A DNA stretch of 20,962 nucleotides from contig JBCCLJ010000123.1 in NCBI GenBank assembly GCA_039026915.1, forward strand, positions 1 through 20,962. Direction: 5' to 3'. A program made the translations under genes and the position numbers. The notes under the pieces were generated by a model. That model did no database searches, was not told the origin of the DNA, and was given only the letters and a program-made list of their open reading frames with translations. Position 1 is the stretch's first letter; each line of letters opens with the position of its first letter. This DNA is from JBCCLJ01 sp039026915 (GTDB lineage: Bacteria; Acidobacteriota; Thermoanaerobaculia; Multivoradales; Multivoraceae). This document shows positions 14,430 to 20,962 of this stretch, piece after piece.

Positions 14430-16763
14430 ATGATGAATTCCAGCGAAGACGCGAACCCCGCGATGACCGCGGCTGCCATGGTGCCGGCGGACGGCGCAAA
14501 GATGGGCGCTGTCGTCGGTCAGCCGTACGCCGAACGCACGACGTTCGCCGCAGGCGACGTGCTCGAGAAGCGCTTCAAGATCCTGCGTTTCATCGCTCAG
14601 GGCGGCGCTGGCGAGGTGTACGAGGCTCACGACCTCGAGCTCCGCTGTCCGGTCGCGCTCAAGGTCGTTCGCCGTGAGGTCGCAGAGAACGAGCGGGCGA
14701 TCGAGCGCTTCCGCCGAGAGATCGCGCTGGCGCGTCAGGTGACTCACCCCAACGTCTGTCGCATCTTCGACGTCTTCCGCCACGAGCTTCCTCCCGAGCA
14801 CCCAGGCGAAGAGCCGGTGCAGAGCCTCTTTCTCACCATGGAGCTCCTCGTCGGCGAGAGTCTAGCGGCACACATTCACCGCCACGGACCGATGAGCGAA
14901 GAAGACTGCCTTCCGCTCGTCGAAGACATGGTCTCGGGCCTCACCGCAGCCCACCGCGCCGGTGTGATTCACCGCGACTTCAAGAGCGCCAACGTCATGC
15001 TGGCGCGCGACGCGACCGGGCTGCGCGCGGTGGTCACGGACTTCGGCCTGGCCCGCGCCCAGGATCCGGATGACCCGGCTCCGCTCACCCACACCGGAAC
15101 GGTCGTCGGCACGCCGAACTACATGGCGCCCGAGCAGCTCACCGGAGAGGAGGTCGGTCCGGCCGTCGACACCTACGCTCTCGGCATCGTCATGTACGAG
15201 ATGGTCACCGGCAAGCGCCCGTTCCGCGGCGACACCGACCTGTCGACGGCAGTCAAGCGTCTCACCGAGAAGCCGGCGTCGCCGAAGCTGCTCACTCCGT
15301 CGCTCTCGCCGGACTGGGAAGGAGCAATCCTGCGCTGCCTCGAGCGCGATGCCGAGGATCGCTTCACCAACCTGGATGACCTCGTCGAGGTGCTCAGCGG
15401 ACGTACCGAGATCGCGCCGCTCGAGGAGCCGAAACCGTCGAGGGGGGCCAGCTTCTGGGTCGCCGCAGCGAGCATCGGAGCCTTCGTTCTGCTGTCGACC
15501 CTCCTCCTGCTCTCAGGCCTGCAGCGCGGCGACGCCTTCGCCAGCGACCTCGGCCCGGCGCTCGCCGAGAACCGTAAGCCGCGCATCGCCATCCTCGCCC
15601 TGCGCAACCTGGCGCGCGACGCGGACACCGAGTGGCTGTCCTCGGCACTCGCTGAGATGGTCGCCGTCGAGCTCGAACTGCCGGGCGACCTCGAAACGCT
15701 GCGCGCCGAGGACGTGCGGGCCGCCGCCAGCGAGCTGACGCTCGACCTCGAAACCGAGTTGGGACGCGAGTCGGTCGCCCTCCTCCGTCGCCAGCTCGGA
15801 GCAGACATCGTGCTCGAAGGTTCGTATCTCGCGCGCACCGACGACGAGCTGCTGCGTCTCAACCTCCGACTTCACACCGACACCGAGCCCCGACTCGTCA
15901 CCATCGAAGGTCTGCAGTCCGATCTGGTCGACGTCGTCGACGATGCGTCCACCGACATCCGGCGGGACCTCGGCCTCCGTGGCGAAGGCGAAGAAACCGT
16001 CTCCGAGACCGAGAGGCTCTTTCAGGTCGGTCGGACGGCGCTCGAGAACGGAGACCTGCTGACCGCCAGGGAGATTCTCGAGCAGGTGGTCGACAAGACG
16101 CCCGAAGACGCCCGTGCGCAGACCGATCTCGCCTGGGCTCACCAGCTCCTCGGCGATCCCGCGCCGGCTCGGACGTCAGCCATCCTGGCCACGCGAGTGA
16201 GCGGCGGCGCGAACCGCGAGATCCAGCTGCGCTCCCAGGGCTACCTGGCATTGATCGAGGGCGAGGTCGCGGAAGCAGCCGAGCTCTTCGTCGCCCTTCA
16301 CCGCTTCTATCCCGACACCGCTGAGTACGCCGAGCTCCTCGCTGAGACGCTCCGTCGCGCCGAGGCGCCAGACCGCGCCGTCGAGGTGCTCGATCGCGTC
16401 ATCGCCCGAAACCTCCGCCCGATCGAAACGGTGCGACTCGCCCTGATGCGAGCCGACGTGCTCTCGGGCCTCGAGGGAGGCACGGACGCTGCACGCCAGG
16501 CGGTCGAAGCGGCTGAAGCGGCCGGCGCGGGAACGCTTGCAGCTCACGCCCGAGTCCTCGTCGCTCGTGACCAGCTCCGACGGGGCGAGGTGGCCGCAGC
16601 GCGAGAGAGTCTGCTGCTCGCCGAAGCGCGTTTCCGCCAGGACCGACTTGGACTTCCCTTGGCGGAGGTGCTCGATCTGAGAGCCCGCGTCGAGGCGCAG
16701 GTCGGCGGTGACCCGACGACGATCCGCCGGCTCGAAGAAGAGGCCGCGGCGCTGCGCGCCTAG
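14430..16763 (+). CDS. Membrane-anchored Ser/Thr protein kinase with TolB-like and TPR regions
   Basis: A 777-residue protein. ATG 14430 and the adjacent ATG 14433 are both possible starts; the leader is pyrimidine-rich with only a weak GAG upstream. The Hanks-type kinase domain runs from about 48 to 324: glycine loop AQGGAGEVYE (56-65), Lys78 in VALKVV, catalytic loop HRDFKSAN (181-188) with Asp183 and Asn188, DFG (204-206), the Thr-rich activation loop LTHTGTVVGTPNYMAPE (219-235). All catalytic residues are present, so it should be active and RD-type. One membrane helix follows at 342-363. Residues about 384-515 resemble the TolB/FlgO-like N-terminal fold found in many Acidobacteria kinases (RIAILALRNLARD, GADIVLEGSYL). 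About 525-777 are TPR-like helical pairs (FQVGRTALENGDLLTAREILE) suited to protein contacts outside the membrane. Target unknown. The gene ends 21 bp from the convergent trpA; that is probably coincidental. Confidence 0.92.
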   Translation: MMNSSEDANPAMTAAAMVPADGAKMGAVVGQPYAERTTFAAGDVLEKRFKILRFIAQGGAGEVYEAHDLELRCPVALKVVRREVAENERAIERFRREIALARQVTHPNVCRIFDVFRHELPPEHPGEEPVQSLFLTMELLVGESLAAHIHRHGPMSEEDCLPLVEDMVSGLTAAHRAGVIHRDFKSANVMLARDATGLRAVVTDFGLARAQDPDDPAPLTHTGTVVGTPNYMAPEQLTGEEVGPAVDTYALGIVMYEMVTGKRPFRGDTDLSTAVKRLTEKPASPKLLTPSLSPDWEGAILRCLERDAEDRFTNLDDLVEVLSGRTEIAPLEEPKPSRGASFWVAAASIGAFVLLSTLLLLSGLQRGDAFASDLGPALAENRKPRIAILALRNLARDADTEWLSSALAEMVAVELELPGDLETLRAEDVRAAASELTLDLETELGRESVALLRRQLGADIVLEGSYLARTDDELLRLNLRLHTDTEPRLVTIEGLQSDLVDVVDDASTDIRRDLGLRGEGEETVSETERLFQVGRTALENGDLLTAREILEQVVDKTPEDARAQTDLAWAHQLLGDPAPARTSAILATRVSGGANREIQLRSQGYLALIEGEVAEAAELFVALHRFYPDTAEYAELLAETLRRAEAPDRAVEVLDRVIARNLRPIETVRLALMRADVLSGLEGGTDAARQAVEAAEAAGAGTLAAHARVLVARDQLRRGEVAAARESLLLAEARFRQDRLGLPLAEVLDLRARVEAQVGGDPTTIRRLEEEAAALRA

Positions 16764-16784
16764 CGACCGCCGGGAGCGGCGCGC

Positions 16785-17605
16785 TCAGCGCCTTCGAAAC
16801 AGACCGCGCTTCTTGCGCAGAGGCTCGACCAGCTCGGCGACCCGAGCTTCGAGCAGCGACGGCAGCTGCGGATCCGCTCCGTGTTCTTCGACCATGCGCA
16901 CGAGCGCACTGCCGACGACGACGCCGTCCGCCATCTGCGCCACTTCCGCGACCTGGTCCGGCGTCGAGATACCGAACCCCACCGCCACCGGCAGCTTGAC
17001 CTGACGACGGACGCGCTTGATCTCGGACTGTAGACCGTCCCGCAGGGCGGCGCGCTCACCCGTGACGCCGGCTCGCGACACGTAGTAGAGGAAGCCTCGA
17101 GAAGACTCCGCAGCCGCCTTGACCCGGGGTTTCGTACTCGTCGGCGCGAGCAGAAAGACCGGGTCGACATCGCGCGCGACGAGCGCCGGCACCAGGGATC
17201 GCTTGCCCTCCTCGGGAGGGACATCGACGCAGAGCACACCGTCGAGGCCCGCTTCTTGGGCGCGTCCGGCGAAGGTCTCGACGCCCATGCTGTGAATCGG
17301 GTTGAAGTAGGTGAAGAGAACGATCGGCACGTCGGCGCCGGAGCGCTTGGCCGCAACGAGGTCGAGCACGTCGCCGAGCGACGTACCGTGCTCTAGGGCA
17401 CGAAACGCCGCCCGCTGATTCACCGGCCCGTCAGCGATCGGATCGCTGAACGGCACGCCGAGCTCGATGATGTCCGCGCCCCCCGCGACCAGCGAGTCGA
17501 TGAGCTTCGACGTCGTCTCGAGGTCGGGATCGCCAGCGCAAAGGTATGGGATGAAAGCCGACCGTTTCTCTTTGGCGGCCCGGGCGAACGCCGCGGCGAT
17601 CCCGC

Positions 17606-17609
<4 letters not shown>
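16785..17609 (-). CDS. trpA: Tryptophan synthase alpha chain
   Basis: A 274-residue protein starting at GTG 17609, which overlaps the trpB stop by four bases (GTGA); no ATG fits. It is a TIM barrel that cleaves indole-3-glycerol phosphate to indole and glyceraldehyde 3-phosphate, passing indole through a tunnel to TrpB. Catalytic Glu49 and Asp60 lie in IIELGVPFSDPIADGP (47-62) at the same numbers as in E. coli. Further signatures are FIPYLCAGDP (19-28), VLFTYFNP, GVLCVDVPPEE, the active-site loop FLYYVSRAGVTGER, and the phosphate-binding GFGIS and DGVVVGSALV. It has GPVNQ where most homologues have GPVIQ. The end is basic (KKRGLFRRR). It is the last gene of the trp run, convergent with the kinase gene at 21 bp, and I see no terminator between them. 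Confidence 0.97.
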
Positions 17610-18826
<1,217 letters not shown>

Positions 18827-18831
18827 CTGCA

Positions 18832-18837
18832 CTCCTC
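18832..18837 (-). promoter_or_regulatory. Shine-Dalgarno for trpB, overlapping the trpF stop
   Basis: The minus strand reads GAGGAG here, sharing bases with the trpF TGA (18838-18836) and lying 5 nt before ATG 18826. Ribosomes terminating on trpF would sit over this site, so trpB translation is probably coupled to trpF. Confidence 0.65.
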
Positions 18838-19510
18838 AGCGAGCCTGAGCTCGCGCTCCTTCGGGTCGCTTGGAGTCCGCAGACTCCAGCCGTTTGAACA
18901 GTTCGATCATCAGAGACTCGCTCTTGATGCCGGGTTCGCTCTCGACGCCGGAACAGACGTCGATGGCATGGACGCCGGGCAGGGAAGCCGCCACCTCGGC
19001 GACGTTCCCGGGCCGGATCCCTCCGGCGATGAAAATCCGCTGGCCGCCGGCCAGCTGCGGCACGACGTCGCCATAGCTCCAGCTCCGGCCCGTACCCCCG
19101 TAGAGCTCTTCGCCCGTCTCCTGCGGCGGCGTGTCGAAGAGCAGCGCGCCCGCCGCCGACCAGGGAGCGATCTCCGGCTCCACCAGGGGTCCGGCGACAC
19201 GCAGCGCCTTGATCACGCCGTCGCCCAACGCCTCGGCGACCTCAGGAGGCTCGTTGCCGTGCAGCTGGACCCAACGCAGGTCGAGAGCGGCCCGCAGCCT
19301 CTGCATCAGCTCGAGTGGTGTATCGACGAAAACGCCGACGAGGTCGACGCTCCCGGCCACGGCATCGGCGATCTCCTGAGCGCGCTCTGCACCGACAAAG
19401 CGTGGGCTCTTCTCGTAGAAGTTGAGACCGAGATAGTCCGCGCCGAGGGCGACCGCGCGGCGCGCGTCGGCCGGCGTCGTCACTCCGCAGATCTTGACCT
19501 TCGGTCTCAT
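18836..19510 (-). CDS. trpF: Phosphoribosylanthranilate isomerase
   Basis: A 224-residue TIM-barrel enzyme that isomerises N-(5-phosphoribosyl)anthranilate to the 1-deoxyribulose form (CdRP). ATG 19510 is preceded by TGAGGAC, using the trpC stop region as ribosome site. Catalytic Cys8 lies in KVKICGVTTPADA (4-16). Further family signatures are GADYLGLNFYEKSPR, VGVFVD, VQLHGNE, LLFDT followed by GGTGRSWSY (general-acid Asp region), AGGIRPGNV, and the C-terminal AIDVCSGVESEPGIKS that binds phosphate. It is a separate protein, not fused to TrpC as in E. coli. The start lies 9 nt after the trpC stop. The C-terminal tail of about 20 residues (Arg/Ala-rich) is a little longer than usual. Confidence 0.97.
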   Translation of the reverse strand: MRPKVKICGVTTPADARRAVALGADYLGLNFYEKSPRFVGAERAQEIADAVAGSVDLVGVFVDTPLELMQRLRAALDLRWVQLHGNEPPEVAEALGDGVIKALRVAGPLVEPEIAPWSAAGALLFDTPPQETGEELYGGTGRSWSYGDVVPQLAGGQRIFIAGGIRPGNVAEVAASLPGVHAIDVCSGVESEPGIKSESLMIELFKRLESADSKRPEGARAQAR

Positions 19511-19519
19511 GACGGGTCC

Positions 19520-20305
19520 TCAGCCCCGGCCCAGCAGGCGACGCAGCTGCGCCGCCGGGTCTTCTGCAAGGAGGAGCGACTCGCCGATGAGGTAGGCGTC
19601 GAAGCCGGCGGCCGCCAGAGTCTCGATGTCGGCCCGTGATCCGATGCCGCTCTCGGCCACCTTGAGCGTCTCCTGGGGCAGAGTCGCCGCGAGGCGCGCG
19701 GAGCGCTCGAGATCGACCTCGAAGGTGCTCAGGTCCCGGTTGTTGATGCCGACGATCTCCCAGTCGGAGTAGGCGAGCTTGGCGATGTCCTCTTCCGAGT
19801 GCGTTTCGATGAGCGGCACGAGACCAAGCAGCGCAGCCGACTCGGCGAAGGTCTGCAGCTCGTTGCGCGACAGGAGAGAAGCGATCAGCAGGACCGCATT
19901 GGCACCCGCCTCCGCTGCCCACTGCAGCTGCATCTCGTCGATGATGAAGTCTTTGGCGATCGTCGGCAGTCCGGAGACGTTGGCACACTTCGTCAGCAGC
20001 TCGTAGCTACCGTGGAAGTACTCCGGTTCGACGACGACCGAGAGCGCCGCAGCGCCATTCTCCGCGTAGATCTCGGCCTGACGCAGGGGATCGAAGCGGC
20101 CTTCGAGGCTGCCGAGCTTCGGCGATCCCATCTTCACCTCGGCGATGATCGCGTTCCCCCGCTGATCTTCCAGAGCGTTGACGAACGGATTGTCGAGCCG
20201 CTTGGCCCGCAGAGGAACCGTGGGAATGTCGTCGGAACTGACCTGCGCGATCGCCTCACGCCGGCTGGCGACGATCTCCTGAAGAATGCTCTGTCGGTCA
20301 CTCAT
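19520..20305 (-). CDS. trpC: Indole-3-glycerol phosphate synthase
   Basis: A 261-residue TIM-barrel enzyme that decarboxylates and closes CdRP to indole-3-glycerol phosphate. ATG 20305 has GAGGGGG at 5-nt spacing upstream. Family signatures: NAIIAEVKMGSP (51-62) with Glu56 and Lys58, LSVVVEPEYFHGS, KDFIIDEMQL (118-127) with the catalytic Lys118, GANAVLLIASLL, LIETHSEED, GINNRDL, and AESGIGSRADI. The first phosphate/substrate loop reads SPKLG rather than the common SPSxG, and the strand-3 motif VVEPEYF replaces the usual LTDxxxF. Both are mild departures, and the catalytic Lys and Glu residues are kept. It is preceded by a 63-nt gap after trpD, the widest junction in this run, and followed closely by trpF. 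Confidence 0.95.
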   Translation of the reverse strand: MSDRQSILQEIVASRREAIAQVSSDDIPTVPLRAKRLDNPFVNALEDQRGNAIIAEVKMGSPKLGSLEGRFDPLRQAEIYAENGAAALSVVVEPEYFHGSYELLTKCANVSGLPTIAKDFIIDEMQLQWAAEAGANAVLLIASLLSRNELQTFAESAALLGLVPLIETHSEEDIAKLAYSDWEIVGINNRDLSTFEVDLERSARLAATLPQETLKVAESGIGSRADIETLAAAGFDAYLIGESLLLAEDPAAQLRRLLGRG

Positions 20306-20368
20306 GGAATCCCCCTCGACCTGTTCTGAACCCGTCCCCGGTTCTTTGAGTGCAGCCCCTACTCTGCA
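20306..20368 (-). promoter_or_regulatory. trpD-trpC junction with small hairpins
   Basis: This 63-nt gap holds the trpC ribosome site and two small inverted repeats: GAACC (20328-20332) with GGTTC (20340-20344), loop 7 nt; and TGCAG (20351-20355) with CTGCA (20364-20368), loop 8 nt. Each stem is only 5 bp, so a processing or attenuation role is possible but weakly supported. Confidence 0.3.
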
Positions 20369-20962
20369 TCACGAGCCCGCCCCGAAGGAGCGCAGACGGT
20401 CGAGGACCGGAGCGGCCTCTCCGCTGTTCAGCTTCTCGTGCGCTAGGCGCACGCCGTCGGCAAGAGTCGGCGCGGCGCCACCGACGTAGATCGCCGCCCC
20501 GGCGTTGGCCGCGACGATCGGCGCAAGATCCTCGTCCTGTCCGGCGAGGAGAGCCTCGAAGCGGGCGGCGTTCTGGACCGGTTCCCCCCCGGCGAACGCC
20601 GCGGACGACTGCTCTTCGAAGCCGAAGTCGCCCGGAGCGATCTCATAGAGGTCGACCTTCTCGCCGCGCACTTCGGCAACCGCGGTCGCGCCCGTCATGG
20701 TGATCTCGTCGAGTCCGTCCGCACCGTGCACGACGAGCGCGTGATCGCAGCCCAGCTGCGCCAGTACGCGACCGAGAACCGGAACGAGCGCGCCATCGAA
20801 GACGCCGAGAACCTGGCGACGCGCTCCTGCCGGGTTGGTCAGCGGTCCGAGCACGTTGAAGACCGTGCGCACGCCAAGCTCGCGCCGGATCGGCATCACC
20901 TCACGCATCGCAGGATGCAGGTTCGGAGCAAAGAGGAAGGCGAGCCCGACTTCGGCGAGACA
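20369..20962 (-). CDS. trpD: Anthranilate phosphoribosyltransferase, C-terminal part
   Basis: The last 197 residues of TrpD; the gene continues past the right edge. The enzyme transfers phosphoribose from PRPP to anthranilate, the step before TrpF. The visible frame begins CLAEVGLAFLFAPNLHPAM, the typical anthranilate-binding helix with the conserved His-Pro-Ala-Met. It continues with RRELGVRTVFNVLGPLTNPA, where the Arg and Asn contact anthranilate, then VVHGADGLDEI (HG-DGLDE motif that binds magnesium and PRPP) and the C-terminal NAGAAIYVGG. The internal ATG at 20908 is not the true start, because family sequence extends upstream of it. It is the most upstream trp gene in view; trpE/trpG presumably precede it. 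Confidence 0.96.
   Translation of the reverse strand, partial: CLAEVGLAFLFAPNLHPAMREVMPIRRELGVRTVFNVLGPLTNPAGARRQVLGVFDGALVPVLGRVLAQLGCDHALVVHGADGLDEITMTGATAVAEVRGEKVDLYEIAPGDFGFEEQSSAAFAGGEPVQNAARFEALLAGQDEDLAPIVAANAGAAIYVGGAAPTLADGVRLAHEKLNSGEAAPVLDRLRSFGAGS

Noticed and set aside
14427..16763. A functional link between the kinase and the trp genes
   Set aside because: They are convergent neighbours with no shared promoter or overlap; proximity alone does not support regulation.

Overview
The window is GC-rich, densely coding bacterial chromosome with tight operons, frequent GTG starts and 1-4 nt stop/start overlaps. Several features together suggest a member of the Acidobacteriota, perhaps Thermoanaerobaculia-like: a Ser/Thr kinase with TolB-like and TPR output, an ECF sigma factor paired with a very large FecR-type membrane partner, an aberrant secreted M20 protein, and a complete-looking trp run. 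This assignment is inference from gene style; no rRNA or marker gene is present. I see no tRNA, rRNA, CRISPR array, transposase, integrase or phage gene.

Layout from left to right. (1) 1-718, minus: a small exported DUF6265-like protein whose stop overlaps the GTG start of a ceramidase-like gene that runs off the left edge. (2) 807-3547, plus: an AlkC-type DNA glycosylase with a C-terminal Ig-like domain, then an exported M20-fold protein that has lost several metal ligands. (3) 3555-7731, minus: an ABC-2 export operon ordered ATPase, permease, ATPase, permease with 1-4 nt overlaps. It is followed by a two-helix small membrane ORF and a second small ORF in the same frame, separated from it by one TAG codon and one sense codon. 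(4) 7898-11229, minus: an ECF sigma factor overlapping by 4 nt a 906-residue protein that joins a degenerate anti-sigma zinc-finger segment, one membrane helix, a FecR domain and a DUF3352-like region. A terminator-like hairpin follows. (5) 11394-13049, plus: a thiamine-diphosphate enzyme of the acetolactate-synthase superfamily with a strong hairpin in its leader. (6) 13050-13413: a gene-free stretch with short repeats. (7) 13414-14286, minus: an EamA transporter. (8) 14430-16763, plus: the membrane-anchored Ser/Thr kinase. (9) 16785-20962, minus: trpD (partial), trpC, trpF, trpB and trpA, transcribed in that order.

The trp genes convert anthranilate to tryptophan; trpE/trpG are presumably beyond the right edge. 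The sigma/FecR pair looks like an envelope-signal module, and the ABC operon like a two-part exporter or membrane-remodelling system of unknown substrate. The best candidates for something undescribed are the metal-ligand-poor M20 protein, the sigma-linked FecR/DUF3352 fusion and the TAG-interrupted small membrane gene. No defence or mobile system is evident.
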